Source: Streptomyces sp. WZ.A104
Lineage (GTDB): Bacteria; Actinomycetota; Actinomycetes; Streptomycetales; Streptomycetaceae
Length of the DNA stretch: 64,000 nucleotides
Direction of reading: 5' to 3'
NCBI RefSeq assembly: GCF_002382885.1
Contig: NZ_NWVL01000017.1
Location: 1 to 64,000, forward strand
The notes beneath the pieces are model-generated. The model had not been told where the DNA came from and searched no databases. It worked only from the letters and a program-made list of their open reading frames with translations. Numbering within the stretch: the first letter of the stretch is position 1; the number at the start of each line of letters is the position of its first letter. This document shows positions 42,700 through 51,582 of the stretch, in pieces. Both the position numbers and the translations under genes were made by a program.

Positions 42700-44166
42700 C
42701 TACTCCGCGGGCTTCTCGGAGTCCACTCCGGACCGGGCCCGCTTCCACTCGCCCCGGGTGAAGTCCGGTATCGGCAGCGGTACGCCCTTGGCCTTGACGG
42801 ACAGATGGCTCAGCGGCACGGGGGCCGTCCAGAGGGCCGCGTCGTACACGTCGAAGTCGGGTACCAGGCCGAGCCGCATGCACTGCATCAGCCGGAACAC
42901 CATGATGTAGTCCATGCCGCCGTGGCCGCCCGGCGGATTGGCGTGCTCCTTCCACAGCCAGTGGTCCCACTCGGCGTACTTCGTGAAGTCGTCCCACCGG
43001 TGGTTCGTGTTCGTGGGCTCCAGATAGATCCGCGACGGGTAGTCCTCGAACACGCCCCGCGTACCGCCGAGGCTGTTGATCCGCGAGTACGGGTGAGGCG
43101 TCGACACGTCGTGCTCCAGGCGGATCACCCGGCCCTTGGCGGTCTGCACGAGGCTGATCGTCCGGTCGGCCCCGATGTACGACTCCTTCCAGCTCGGGTG
43201 GCCCGGCGGCATGTGCTCCTTGCGGTACTCCGCGAGCCCCAGCGCGGGCGTGCCGATGCTGGTGATGCTCACGGCCCGGTCGCCCCGGTTGAGGTCCATG
43301 TAGTTGGCGACCGGCCCGAACCCGTGATTCGGGTAGAGGTCGCCACGCAGCCGGGTGTGCCACAGCCGCCGCCAAGGACCCTCGTAGTAGTCGGGGTCGA
43401 ACATCAGCTCGCGCAGATCGTGGTTGTAGGCGCCCGCGCCGTGCAGCAGATCGCCGAAGAGACCCGCGTGCGCCATCCGGAGCACCCGCGTCTCGTTCTT
43501 GCCGTAACAGCAGTTCTCCAGCTGCATGCAGTGCCGCCGGGTGCGCTCGGAGAGGTCAACGAGCTGCCACAGTTCGCCCAGGCTCATCGCGATCGGGCAC
43601 TCGACGCCGACGTGCTTCCCGTTCAGCATCGCCGCCTTCGCCATGGGGAAGTGCAGCTCCCAGGGCGTCACGACATAGACGAAGTCGATGTCCCCGCGCC
43701 GACAGAGGTTCTCGTAGTCGTGCTCGTCCTTGGCGTAGATGGCCGGGGCCGGCTGACCGGCGGACGTCACCTTGGCGGCGGCCTTCTCCGCCTTCTCCCG
43801 GACCGGGTCGCACACCGCCACCACCCGGACGCCCGGGACGGCGAGGAAGAGGTCGATCATGCTGTTCCCGCGGTTGCCGAGGCCGATGATGCCGACCCGG
43901 ATCACCGACCGCCGCTCGAAGGGCACCCCCGCCATGGTGCGGCCCTGCCGGGCGGGGGCGGCGGCGACCGCCTCCGGGGTGACCGCACCGGCGGCCGACG
44001 CGGTGCCCGCGCCCAGAGCGCCGAGACCGAGTCCGGCGCCTGCCACGCCCGCCGTGGTCCACAGCACCGAACGGCGGCTGGGGTCCTGCCGGTTCGCCTC
44101 GTCGGCCGCACCGCTGTGCGGGGGGAGGGCCTGCGGTTCCGGTGCGGGCCGGGCGTCGTCGTTCAT
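42700..44166 (-). CDS. Tat-exported Gfo/Idh/MocA oxidoreductase, GH109-like
   Basis: A 488-aa protein. A twin-arginine signal is present ([21 protein letters not shown], residues about 31-51, ending ASA). The NAD-binding Rossmann fold starts with [19 protein letters not shown], and [19 protein letters not shown] belongs to the Gfo/Idh/MocA family. [18 protein letters not shown] is the conserved GH109 catalytic-region motif. GH109 enzymes (alpha-N-acetylgalactosaminidase type) cleave glycosides by an NAD-dependent redox elimination mechanism. The Tat pathway would export it with the cofactor bound. The exact sugar is unknown. No sugar transporter is adjacent. Confidence 0.9.
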   Translation of the reverse strand: MNDDARPAPEPQALPPHSGAADEANRQDPSRRSVLWTTAGVAGAGLGLGALGAGTASAAGAVTPEAVAAAPARQGRTMAGVPFERRSVIRVGIIGLGNRGNSMIDLFLAVPGVRVVAVCDPVREKAEKAAAKVTSAGQPAPAIYAKDEHDYENLCRRGDIDFVYVVTPWELHFPMAKAAMLNGKHVGVECPIAMSLGELWQLVDLSERTRRHCMQLENCCYGKNETRVLRMAHAGLFGDLLHGAGAYNHDLRELMFDPDYYEGPWRRLWHTRLRGDLYPNHGFGPVANYMDLNRGDRAVSITSIGTPALGLAEYRKEHMPPGHPSWKESYIGADRTISLVQTAKGRVIRLEHDVSTPHPYSRINSLGGTRGVFEDYPSRIYLEPTNTNHRWDDFTKYAEWDHWLWKEHANPPGGHGGMDYIMVFRLMQCMRLGLVPDFDVYDAALWTAPVPLSHLSVKAKGVPLPIPDFTRGEWKRARSGVDSEKPAE

Positions 44167-44343
44167 CGAGCCTCCAGGTGGGGTTGGGGGTTCAGACGGT
44201 GCGCGAGAGCTGCCGCTCCCCGTGGACGAGCGTGTGCGGAAGCGGGTCTCGGTAAGGACCCTGGAGGGTGCGGCTGATGATGCGCAAGGGAGGTATTTGG
44301 ACTCTCGTCCCCAAACCTTGGACTTTTCTCACAGCACGCGAAA

Positions 44344-44370
44344 GCCCCGACTGGTGCAACCAATCGGGGC
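44344..44370 (-). terminator. Hairpin terminator after the FAD/Fe-S gene
   Basis: Read on the minus strand, GCCCCGA-TTGG / CCAG-TCGGGGC forms a stem with a TTGCA loop followed by CTTT, 35-60 bases beyond the stop at 44405. One mismatch in the stem. Confidence 0.75.
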
Positions 44371-44404
44371 CCCGGAACGCTCAGTTGTGCGCCCTTTCAG
44401 ACGC

Positions 44405-47350
44405 TCATCGGGAGGGCGGCCGGGTGGCGCGCTCCAGCTCCACCAGGGCCGAGCGGTAGGGGTGTCCGGTGGCCCGTTCCATCCCGATCTCGCACATCCG
44501 GTTCGCCGACAGGTAGACGTCGTACGGGCGGCCGCCGACCTCGGTCGCCTCCTTCGCCGTCGCCGAATCAGTCAACTCCTTGTGCAGCATGCCCCGGTCG
44601 CCCGCGAACGCGCAGCACCGCGCGTCGTCCGGGACCACGACCTCGTCGGCACAGGCCGCGGCCAGCGCGCGCAACTGCGCCACATCGTCCAGGTGCCGCA
44701 TCGAACAGGTCGGATGCACGACGGCCGAGCCGGTCCGCTCGACGACCCTCAGCTCCGGCAGCAGCTCATCGGCCGCCCACACCAGCGAGTCCACGACGGT
44801 CAACTCCTGGTGGAGCTCCCGGTTGTCCTCGCTGAGATGGGGCACCACCTCCTCGGCGATACCGAGCGTGCAGGAGGATGCGTCCACGACCAGCGGCAGG
44901 GCCCCACCTGCCGTCCAGCCCCAGGCGGCCTCCACGATGCGGTTCGCCATGACCTCGTTGCCCGCGTCGTACCCCTTGGAATGCCAGATCGTCGCGCAGC
45001 ACGTGCCGGCGACGTCCCCGGGAATCCACACCGGCTTCCCGGCCCGCTCGGACACGGCCACCACCGCCTCGGCCAGGGACGGCCCCGGCCGGTCGCCCGG
45101 CCCGGCGAAGATCCGGTTGACGCAGGCCGGGTAGTAGACGGCGTGCGCCCCGACCCGGTCGGTGGGCGGCAGCCGCCGGGCCGCCGCACCGGGGATCTGC
45201 GGCAGCCACTCCGGTACGAGATCGGGGCGCACGGCCTTGCGGGCGAGCCGCGTCACGGCCTGGAGCGGCCGGTCGCCCACCCGCTCCCCGATGATGCCGG
45301 CCGCCGCCACGGCGAGCCGCGCCGAGGCCTCCACCACGCGGAAGTTCTTCGCGGTGAGCGCGGCGATCCGCTCCTCGCGCGGTGAGTGCCTGCGGTGCCG
45401 GAAGCCCTTCATCATCGCCCCTGTGTCGATGCCGACCGGGCAGGCGAGCCTGCAGGTGGAGTCCCCGGCGCAGGTGTCCACGGCGTCGTACCCGTAGGCG
45501 GCCAGCAGACCCGCCTGCACCGGTGAGCCGTCGGCCTGCCGCATCATCTCTCGCCGCAGCACGATCCGCTGGCGCGGAGTGGTCGTCAGATCCTGGCTGG
45601 GACAGGTGGGTTCGCAGAACCCGCACTCGATGCACGGGTCGGCGACCGCCTCCACCTGCGGAACGGTCTTCAGCCCCCGCAGATGGGCCGTCGGGTCCCG
45701 GTCCAGCACGATCCGCGGGGCGAGTACCCCCGCCGGGTCGATGAGCCGCTTGGTGCGCCACATCAGCTCCGTGGCGCGTGGGCCCCACTCCCGCTCCAGG
45801 AACGGGGCGATGTTGCGTCCGGTGGCGTGCTCCGCCTTGAGCGACCCGTCGAACCGGTCCACGACGAGGGCGCAGAACTCCTGCATGAACGCGGCGTACC
45901 GCTCGACGTCGCCCGGTTCCGCCGCGTCGAAGGCCAGCAGGAAGTGCAGATTGCCGTGCGCGGCATGACCGGCGACGGCGGCGTCGAACCCGTGGCGTGA
46001 CTGGAGCTCCAGCAGCGCTTCGCAGGCGTCGGCCAGCCGGGCGGGCGGCACCGCGAAGTCCTCCGTGATCAGGGTGGTGCCCGCGGGCCGGGACCCGCCG
46101 ACCGCCGCGACGAACGCCTTGCGGGCCGTCCAGTACCCGGCGATCGTGGCGGCGTCCCGGGTGAACGCGTTGGTCACGGACGCGGCCGGGGCGACCAGGT
46201 CCAGCCCGGAGACCACCGCGTCCGCCGCCCGCTCGAACGTCTCCTGCCCCGCCTCGTCGGCCGCCCGGAACTCCACGAGCAGCGCGGTCGTCCCCCGGGG
46301 CAGCGCCGCCCAGTCCGCCGGAACGCCCGGCACGCTGACCGAGGCGCGCAGGGTGTTGCCGTCCATCAGCTCGACGGCGATGGCCCCGGCCTCGTTGAAC
46401 CGGGGCACGGCGGCCGCGGCGGCGGTGAGCGAGGGGAAGAACAGCAGGGCGCTGGAGATCCGCCGGTCCAGCGGCAGGGTGTCGAAGACGACCTCGGAGA
46501 TGAAGCCGAACGTTCCCTCGGAGCCGACCATGAGCCCGCGCAGGATCTGTACCGGCGTCGCCCCGTCGAGAAAGGCGTCCAGGCGATAGCCGTTGGTGTT
46601 CTTGATCGTGTACTTGGCGCGGATACGGGCGGTCAGTTCCTCGTCCGCCTCGATCTCCGCCTTGAGCGCCAGGAGCCCCGCGCACAGCTCCGGCTCGGCG
46701 CGGGCCAGCTCCTCGTCGGCGGCCGGGTCGCCGGTGTCGACGACGGTGCCGCTCGGGAGGACGAAGGTGAGCGAGGCGAGCGTGCGGTAGGAGTTGCGGG
46801 TGGTGCCCGCGGTCATGCCCGAGGCGTTGTTGGCGACGACCCCGCCGAGGGTGCAGGCGATGGCGCTCGCCGGGTCGGGGCCCAGCAGCCTGCCGTACCG
46901 GGCGAGCGCGGCATTGGCCCGCATGACGGTCGTACCCGGCCGGATCCGCGCCCGCGCCCCGTCGTCCAGCACCTCGACGCCGGTCCAGTGGCGGCGTACG
47001 TCGACGAGGATGTCCTCGCCCTGCGCCTGGCCGTTGAGGCTGGTGCCCGCGGCCCGGAACACGACGTCGCGGCCCTTGCCGTGGGCGTACGAGAGGATCG
47101 CGGAGACGTCGTCGAGGTCCTCGGGGACCAGCACGACCCGGGGGAGGAAGCGGTAGGGGCTGGCGTCGGAGGCGTACCGCACGAGGTCGGACACCTGCCA
47201 GAGCACCTTGTCCGCGCCGAGCAGGGCGGTCAGCTCGGTGCGGAGGGGTTCGGGGGTGCCGGTCGCGCTCCGGTCGGTGACCCGGTCGACTGCGGGTTCG
47301 CGTGCCGTACCGGGGCGGAGGGCTTCGGGGTCGGGCTCCAGCAGCGGCAT
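44405..47350 (-). CDS. FAD-linked and Fe-S oxidoreductase, D-lactate dehydrogenase-like
   Basis: A 981-aa fused protein. N-terminal FAD_binding_4 domain with VVFRAAGTSLNGQAQGEDILVDVRR and ACTLGGVVANNASGMTAGTTRN (about 95-190), then the FAD-oxidase C-terminal domain ending at LMWRTKRLIDPAGVLAPRIVLD. A ferredoxin module follows with CIECGFCEPTCPS and DSTCRLACPVGID. The C-terminal CCG-like cysteine domain has VAGTCCATIWHSKGYD and DARCCAFAGDRGM. The layout matches YdiJ/Dld-II type D-lactate or D-2-hydroxyacid dehydrogenases that feed electrons to the respiratory chain. It lies downstream of a MarR gene on the same strand, separated by 70 bases. Substrate specificity is inferred from architecture only. 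Confidence 0.9.
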   Translation of the reverse strand: MPLLEPDPEALRPGTAREPAVDRVTDRSATGTPEPLRTELTALLGADKVLWQVSDLVRYASDASPYRFLPRVVLVPEDLDDVSAILSYAHGKGRDVVFRAAGTSLNGQAQGEDILVDVRRHWTGVEVLDDGARARIRPGTTVMRANAALARYGRLLGPDPASAIACTLGGVVANNASGMTAGTTRNSYRTLASLTFVLPSGTVVDTGDPAADEELARAEPELCAGLLALKAEIEADEELTARIRAKYTIKNTNGYRLDAFLDGATPVQILRGLMVGSEGTFGFISEVVFDTLPLDRRISSALLFFPSLTAAAAAVPRFNEAGAIAVELMDGNTLRASVSVPGVPADWAALPRGTTALLVEFRAADEAGQETFERAADAVVSGLDLVAPAASVTNAFTRDAATIAGYWTARKAFVAAVGGSRPAGTTLITEDFAVPPARLADACEALLELQSRHGFDAAVAGHAAHGNLHFLLAFDAAEPGDVERYAAFMQEFCALVVDRFDGSLKAEHATGRNIAPFLEREWGPRATELMWRTKRLIDPAGVLAPRIVLDRDPTAHLRGLKTVPQVEAVADPCIECGFCEPTCPSQDLTTTPRQRIVLRREMMRQADGSPVQAGLLAAYGYDAVDTCAGDSTCRLACPVGIDTGAMMKGFRHRRHSPREERIAALTAKNFRVVEASARLAVAAAGIIGERVGDRPLQAVTRLARKAVRPDLVPEWLPQIPGAAARRLPPTDRVGAHAVYYPACVNRIFAGPGDRPGPSLAEAVVAVSERAGKPVWIPGDVAGTCCATIWHSKGYDAGNEVMANRIVEAAWGWTAGGALPLVVDASSCTLGIAEEVVPHLSEDNRELHQELTVVDSLVWAADELLPELRVVERTGSAVVHPTCSMRHLDDVAQLRALAAACADEVVVPDDARCCAFAGDRGMLHKELTDSATAKEATEVGGRPYDVYLSANRMCEIGMERATGHPYRSALVELERATRPPSR

Positions 47351-47420
47351 GGCGGCAATCCCCTCGGCGGCGCGGCGAGGTGCTCGGCGTACGGTCCGGC
47401 CCCGGTGGCCGCAGCTCCGC

Positions 47421-47954
47421 TCAGCAGGGGCGCGACGGCATGCCGTCGACCAGGGCGGACAGCAGACCGCCGAGCACCTCGCGCTGATCGGCGGTCAGTG
47501 GAGCCAGGATCTCCTCTGCGGCCGCCCGGCGCGCGCTGCGCAGGGACCGCAGGGTGGCGCGCCCCTCGTCCGTGATCTCGACGCGGACCACCCGGCGGCT
47601 GTCGGGATCCGGGGCCCGGCGCACCCGGCCGCTCGCCTCCAGGGCGTCGACCAGCGTCGTCACGGCACGCGGGACGACGTCCAGGCGCTGGGCCAGATCC
47701 GCCATCCGGGGGGCCGCGTCGTACTGCGCGACCGTCCGCAGCAGCCGGAACTGGGCCGGAGTGATCCCGATCGGCTCCAGCTGGCGGCTCTGGATGCGGT
47801 GCAGCCGACGGGTCAGCCGCAGCAGCTGCTCGGCGAGCATGCCGTCGGTGTCGTGAGAGCCGGGCAGGTCGGGGCGGCCGCCGGAGGAGCCGGGAGAGGC
47901 GTCGGCGGAACCGGGAGAGGCGTCGGCGGAACCGGGGGAATCTGGGGCGTCCAT
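47421..47954 (-). CDS. MarR-family transcriptional regulator
   Basis: A 177-aa protein. The winged HTH is visible in [63 protein letters not shown] (outline, residues about 65-128). The first 33 residues are disordered and carry two copies of SADASPG from a 21-bp tandem repeat. It diverges from an ABC exporter gene (48069), and the 114-base gap has two overlapping palindromes, so it most likely represses the exporter and itself and is released by a small molecule. The start is ATG 47954; an internal Met at the helix domain is a possible alternative. Confidence 0.9.
   Translation of the reverse strand: MDAPDSPGSADASPGSADASPGSSGGRPDLPGSHDTDGMLAEQLLRLTRRLHRIQSRQLEPIGITPAQFRLLRTVAQYDAAPRMADLAQRLDVVPRAVTTLVDALEASGRVRRAPDPDSRRVVRVEITDEGRATLRSLRSARRAAAEEILAPLTADQREVLGGLLSALVDGMPSRPC
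47890..47931. repeat. 21-bp tandem repeat inside marR
   Basis: CCGGGAGAGGCGTCGGCGGAA occurs twice in tandem (47890-47910, 47911-47931) with a partial third copy, encoding SADASPG units in the disordered N terminus of the MarR protein. The copy number is likely to vary between strains. Confidence 0.8.
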
Positions 47955-47958
47955 ACGG

Positions 47959-48003
47959 GAACAATATCAGGACCTTGTTCATTGTGAGTATAGGTAACAA
48001 TGA
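47959..48003. promoter_or_regulatory. Two palindromes in the marR/ABC divergent region
   Basis: GAACAA (47959-47964) with TTGTTC (47975-47980), and TCATTGT (47979-47985) with ACAATGA (47997-48003). Both are perfect and abut each other in an AT-richer stretch between the divergent start codons; size and spacing suit MarR dimers. Confidence 0.65.
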
Positions 48004-48068
48004 GCTAGGCTCTCCATGTGCGAGGGCCGGTCTGCCCGGCCACGGCCTCACGCCCGACGAAGGAGCCC

Positions 48069-49877
48069 ATGAAACCCGACGAACCCACGTGGACGCCCCT
48101 GCCCGAGGGTCCCGACCGGCCGCCCGCCGAGCTGCGCCGCATCCTCCGCCTCTTCCGTCCCTACCGCGGCCGTCTCGCCGTGGTAGGCGTACTGGTCGGC
48201 GCTTCCTCCCTGGTGTCGGTCGCCTCCCCGTTCCTGCTGCGCGAGATCCTGGACACCGCCATCCCGCAGGGGCGCACGGGACTGTTGACCCTGCTGGCGC
48301 TCGGCATGATCCTCACCGCCGTGATGAACAGCGTCTTCGGCGTTCTCCAGACCCTGATCTCCACCACGGTCGGCCAGCGCGTCATGCACGATCTGCGCAC
48401 CGCCGTCTACACCCAGCTCCAGCGGATGCCGCTCGCCTTCTTCACCCGCACGCGCACGGGCGAGGTCCAGTCCCGCATCGCCAACGACATCGGCGGCATG
48501 CAGGCGACGGTCACCTCCACGGCGACCTCGCTGGTCTCCAACCTCACGGCCGTCATCGCGACCGTCGTCGCCATGCTCGCGCTCGACTGGCGGCTCACCG
48601 TCGTCTCGCTGCTCCTGCTGCCCGTCTTCGTCGCGATCAGCCGCCGCGTCGGCCGGGAGCGCAAGAAGATCACCACCCAGCGCCAGAAGCAGATGGCGGC
48701 CATGGCCGCCACGGTCACCGAGTCCCTCTCGGTCAGCGGCATCCTCCTCGGCCGCACCATGGGTCGCTCCGACTCCCTCACCCAGGGCTTCGCCCAGGAG
48801 TCCGAGCGCCTGGTCGACCTCGAAGTGCGCGCCAATCTGGCCGGGCGCTGGCGGATGTCCACGATCGGCATCGTGATGGCCGCCATGCCCGCCGTCATCT
48901 ACTGGGCGGCAGGCCTCACCCTCCAGTCCGGCGCCACCGCCGTCTCCCTCGGCACGCTCGTCGCCTTCGTCACGCTCCAGCAGGGGCTGTTCCGCCCGGC
49001 GGTAAGCCTGCTCTCCACCGGTGTGCAGATGCAGACCTCCCTCGCCCTCTTCCAGCGGATCTTCGAGTATCTCGACCTCACGGTCGACATCACCGAACCG
49101 GAGAACCCCGTCCGCCTGGAGAAGATCCACGGCGAGATCGCCTTCGAGGACGTCGACTTCAGCTACGACGCGAAGAACGGCCCCACCCTCACCGGTATCG
49201 GCGTGACGGTCCCCGCGGGCGGCAGCCTCGCGGTCGTCGGCTCCACCGGCTCCGGCAAGTCCACCCTGAGCTATCTGGTGCCCCGGCTGTACGACGTCAC
49301 CGGCGGCCGGGTCACGCTCGACGGGGTCGACGTCCGCGACCTGGACTTCGACACCCTCGCCCGGGCGGTCGGCGTGGTCTCCCAGGAGACGTATCTCTTC
49401 CACGCCTCCGTCGCCGACAACCTGCGCTTCGCCAAGCCGGACGCCACCGACGAGGAGCTCGTGGCCGCCGCCCGCGCCGCACAGATCCACGACCACATCG
49501 CCTCCCTGCCCGACGGCTACGACACCCTGGTCGGTGAGCGCGGATACCGGTTCTCGGGCGGAGAGAAGCAGCGCCTGGCCATCGCCCGCACCATCCTGCG
49601 CGACCCGCCGGTGCTGATCCTCGACGAGGCGACCAGCGCGCTCGACACCCGTACGGAACACGCCGTGCAGGAGGCCATCGAGGCCTTGTCCGCCGGACGC
49701 ACCACCCTCACCATCGCGCACCGCCTCTCCACCGTCCGCGACGCGGACCAGATCGTCGTGCTGGACGGCGGCCGGGTCGCCGAGCGGGGCACGCACGAGG
49801 AGCTGCTGGAGCGGGACGGCCGCTACGCGGAACTGATCCGCCGCGACGCCCACCGGGCTCCGATACAGGTCACCTGA
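48069..49877 (+). CDS. Homodimer-type ABC exporter (half-transporter)
   Basis: A 602-aa protein. Six membrane helices lie within residues 40-320, with an ABC_membrane domain opening RILRLFRPYRGRLAVVGVLVG. The ATPase domain has all motifs: Walker A VVGSTGSGKST, signature FRFSGGEKQRLAIART, Walker B PVLILDEATSALD and switch His in LTIAHRLSTVRDAD. It can therefore work as a homodimer, in contrast to the asymmetric pair at 38.8-42.4 kb. I chose ATG 48069 because AAGGAG precedes it at 4-9 bases. Divergent MarR control suggests a drug or metabolite exporter. The substrate is unknown. Confidence 0.93.
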   Translation: MKPDEPTWTPLPEGPDRPPAELRRILRLFRPYRGRLAVVGVLVGASSLVSVASPFLLREILDTAIPQGRTGLLTLLALGMILTAVMNSVFGVLQTLISTTVGQRVMHDLRTAVYTQLQRMPLAFFTRTRTGEVQSRIANDIGGMQATVTSTATSLVSNLTAVIATVVAMLALDWRLTVVSLLLLPVFVAISRRVGRERKKITTQRQKQMAAMAATVTESLSVSGILLGRTMGRSDSLTQGFAQESERLVDLEVRANLAGRWRMSTIGIVMAAMPAVIYWAAGLTLQSGATAVSLGTLVAFVTLQQGLFRPAVSLLSTGVQMQTSLALFQRIFEYLDLTVDITEPENPVRLEKIHGEIAFEDVDFSYDAKNGPTLTGIGVTVPAGGSLAVVGSTGSGKSTLSYLVPRLYDVTGGRVTLDGVDVRDLDFDTLARAVGVVSQETYLFHASVADNLRFAKPDATDEELVAAARAAQIHDHIASLPDGYDTLVGERGYRFSGGEKQRLAIARTILRDPPVLILDEATSALDTRTEHAVQEAIEALSAGRTTLTIAHRLSTVRDADQIVVLDGGRVAERGTHEELLERDGRYAELIRRDAHRAPIQVT

Positions 49878-49943
49878 ACACCGCCGTGCCCCAGCGGCCC
49901 CTGAGGTGACCGGCGTGGCGCGAGTGCGGCATGATCGCCGCGC

Positions 49944-50284
49944 ATGAGAGCTCTCCTCGGGGTGGAACTTCCCGGCTACCGCACAGTGGACACGGACACC
50001 TGGCTGAACGATCACGGCGATGTGCTGTCGCTGCACTGCTTCGACCTGCCGCCGGACCTGCCCGCCGCGCTCGAAGACGGCCCGTCCCTGCGGCACCGCC
50101 TCACCCACTTCACCGCGCAGGCGGCCTGCCCTTCCACGCGGCGGACCACGCCCAGTGGGACGCGGAGTTCCCCGACCACCCGCTCACCCGGGTCCGCCGG
50201 ACGCTCGACGTGCTCGCGCAGGCCGTGACGGTGGCGCCCGAGTTCACCGCGCTGCCGCCCTTCGCCGCACCGCCCGCACCGTAG
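49944..50284 (+). pseudogene. Decayed hypothetical gene, ends preserved, middle deleted
   Basis: From ATG 49944 one frame reads VELPGYRTVDTDTWLNDHGD and continues to RHRLTHFTAQAA. Around 50117-50133 coding character switches to the next frame: LPFHAADHAQWDAEFPDHPL, then LDVLAQAVTVAPEFTALPPF, ending at 50282-50284. The two parts look like the beginning and end of one larger protein joined by an out-of-frame deletion; I believe I recognise such a full-length Streptomyces protein but cannot name the family. It follows the ABC gene by 66 bases. Confidence 0.6.
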
Positions 50285-50321
50285 GCGGCTCCACGGGGGG
50301 CTCCGGCCGCCGGTGACGCAG

Positions 50322-50361
50322 CGGCGCCGCCGCTCCCGTGGGACGGGGAGCGACGGCGCCG
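50322..50361 (-). terminator. Hairpin terminator downstream of the 19-codon gene
   Basis: Arms CGGCGCCGCCGCTCCC (50322-50337) and GGGAGCGACGGCGCCG (50346-50361) pair with one wobble around an 8-base loop, 13 bases after the stop of the micro-gene. Confidence 0.75.
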
Positions 50362-50374
50362 GGCGGAGCTATGG

Positions 50375-50434
50375 TCAGACGAGCCAACCCACGAAGTGGA
50401 CGACGCCGGCCAGCAGGTTGGTCAGGAAGTTCAT
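50375..50434 (-). CDS. Candidate 19-aa hydrophobic peptide gene
   Basis: The minus strand encodes MNFLTNLLAGVVHFVGWLV, preceded by AAGGAG with a 9-base spacing and followed 13 bases later by a strong hairpin terminator. A complete expression unit around such a small frame makes translation likely. The peptide is a single amphipathic or membrane-spanning helix with one His and one Trp, similar in style to small membrane peptides or type I toxins. It has no neighbours in an operon. The upstream region has repeated GAACA elements. Function unknown; it could also be a leader peptide, although no gene follows on that strand. Confidence 0.55.
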   Translation of the reverse strand: MNFLTNLLAGVVHFVGWLV

Positions 50435-50569
50435 CTGGTCTTTCTCCTTGGACGTGGTGCATCGGTGGGACTGCGCAGTAGCGGTCTGCAGCCCGTTGAC
50501 TGCGCTCTGCAATCATTGCGCCCCGGACGAGTGAAGAGCAACGAATCCCCTGACGATCACGCGTTCAAG

Positions 50570-50617
50570 CGAACACCCGATCCCTTGTTCGTGTGTTCTG
50601 GTGCTCGTTTGTTCTGG
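50570..50617. promoter_or_regulatory. Cluster of TGTTC/GAACA elements
   Basis: CGAACA (50570-50575) and TGTTCG (50586-50591) form an inverted repeat; TGTTCTGG follows twice (50594-50601, 50610-50617). They lie between the 19-codon gene and the MltG-like gene, in a region of locally low GC that is likely the divergent promoter. Confidence 0.5.
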
Positions 50618-50703
50618 CTGTGCCGTACGGCGTTCGTGTCGCCCGAGCCGACGCCGTGGTCGGGCTACCGGACGCAGCCCACACCCCGGGTTAACGTGCC
50701 CGC

Positions 50704-51570
50704 ATGGTGAACGAGTCCCCGGACGCCCGCCCCCGCCCCCGCCGCAGACTCCGCCCGACGCGCCGAGGAAGGGTGGTCCTCGTCCTCGGGGCCCTGCTCG
50801 TCGTGTCGGCCGCCGTCCTGATCCCGCTGTCCCTCATCGGACCGGACAAGGGGAAGCAGCAGGAGACGCGGCGGCCGAGCACCCTGATGATCCCCGAGGG
50901 CCGTCGCGCCTCCCAGGTGTACGAAGCCGTCGACCAGGCGCTCGACCTGAAGCCCGGCAGCACGAGGAAGGCCGCCGCGACGGTCGACCTGGCTCTCCCC
51001 GACCAGGCCGAGGGCAACCCCGAGGGGTACCTCTTCCCGGCTACGTATCCACTCGACGCCACGACCACCCCCGCCGGGCTGCTGCGCTACATGGCGGACA
51101 CCGCCCGCAAGCACTTCGCGGCGGACCAGGTCACCGCCGGATCCCAGCGCAACAACGTCTCCGTCTACGACACGGTCACGATCGCCAGCATCGTCCAGGC
51201 CGAGGCCGACACCGCATCCGACATGGGCAAGGTGGCCCGGGTCGTCTACAACCGGCTGCTCAAGGACATGCCCTTGCAGATGGACTCCACCCTCAACTAC
51301 GCCCTGAAGCGCTCCACGCTGGACACCAGCGCCGACGACACCCGCATCGACAGCCCGTACAACAGCTACGAGCGCAAGGGGTTGCCGCCGACGCCCATCG
51401 GCAACCCGGGGGAGGAGGCCCTGAAGGCGGCCATCAGCCCCACCCCCGGCCCCTGGCTGTATTTCGTCACGGTCGGGCCCGGGGACACCCGGTTCACCGA
51501 CAGCTATGACGAGCAGCTCAAGAACGTGGCGGAATTCAACGCCAACCGCCGGGCCGCCACGACGAGCTGA
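50704..51570 (+). CDS. MltG/YceG-like endolytic transglycosylase
   Basis: A 288-aa protein. A short Arg-rich cytoplasmic N terminus and one membrane anchor (VVLVLGALLVVSAAVLIPLSL, residues about 24-44) precede a YceG domain: NPEGYLFPATYPL (105-117), catalytic Glu167 in IASIVQAEADTASDMGKVARVVYNRL, PLQMDSTLNYAL and IDSPYNSYERKGLPPTPIGNPG. MltG cleaves nascent glycan strands to end polymerisation. This copy is shorter than a canonical streptomycete MltG (often over 500 aa, encoded beside the shikimate and alaS genes), so it is probably a paralogue. It stands alone and is convergent with the flavin monooxygenase gene. Confidence 0.88.
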   Translation: MVNESPDARPRPRRRLRPTRRGRVVLVLGALLVVSAAVLIPLSLIGPDKGKQQETRRPSTLMIPEGRRASQVYEAVDQALDLKPGSTRKAAATVDLALPDQAEGNPEGYLFPATYPLDATTTPAGLLRYMADTARKHFAADQVTAGSQRNNVSVYDTVTIASIVQAEADTASDMGKVARVVYNRLLKDMPLQMDSTLNYALKRSTLDTSADDTRIDSPYNSYERKGLPPTPIGNPGEEALKAAISPTPGPWLYFVTVGPGDTRFTDSYDEQLKNVAEFNANRRAATTS

Positions 51571-51582
51571 CGGCGGCGACCG

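Noticed and set aside
40556..42910. 784-codon frame antisense to the heterodimeric ABC gene
   Set aside because: Shadow frame; the sense strand has unambiguous ABC transporter motifs.
48048..50108. 686-codon frame antisense to the ABC exporter
   Set aside because: Gly/Asp/Val/Glu-rich shadow of the exporter gene; no domain and no ribosome-binding site.
50570..50617. LexA (SOS) boxes
   Set aside because: The GAACA/TGTTC elements have a 10-base gap or are direct repeats, not the GAAC-N4-GTTC palindrome.
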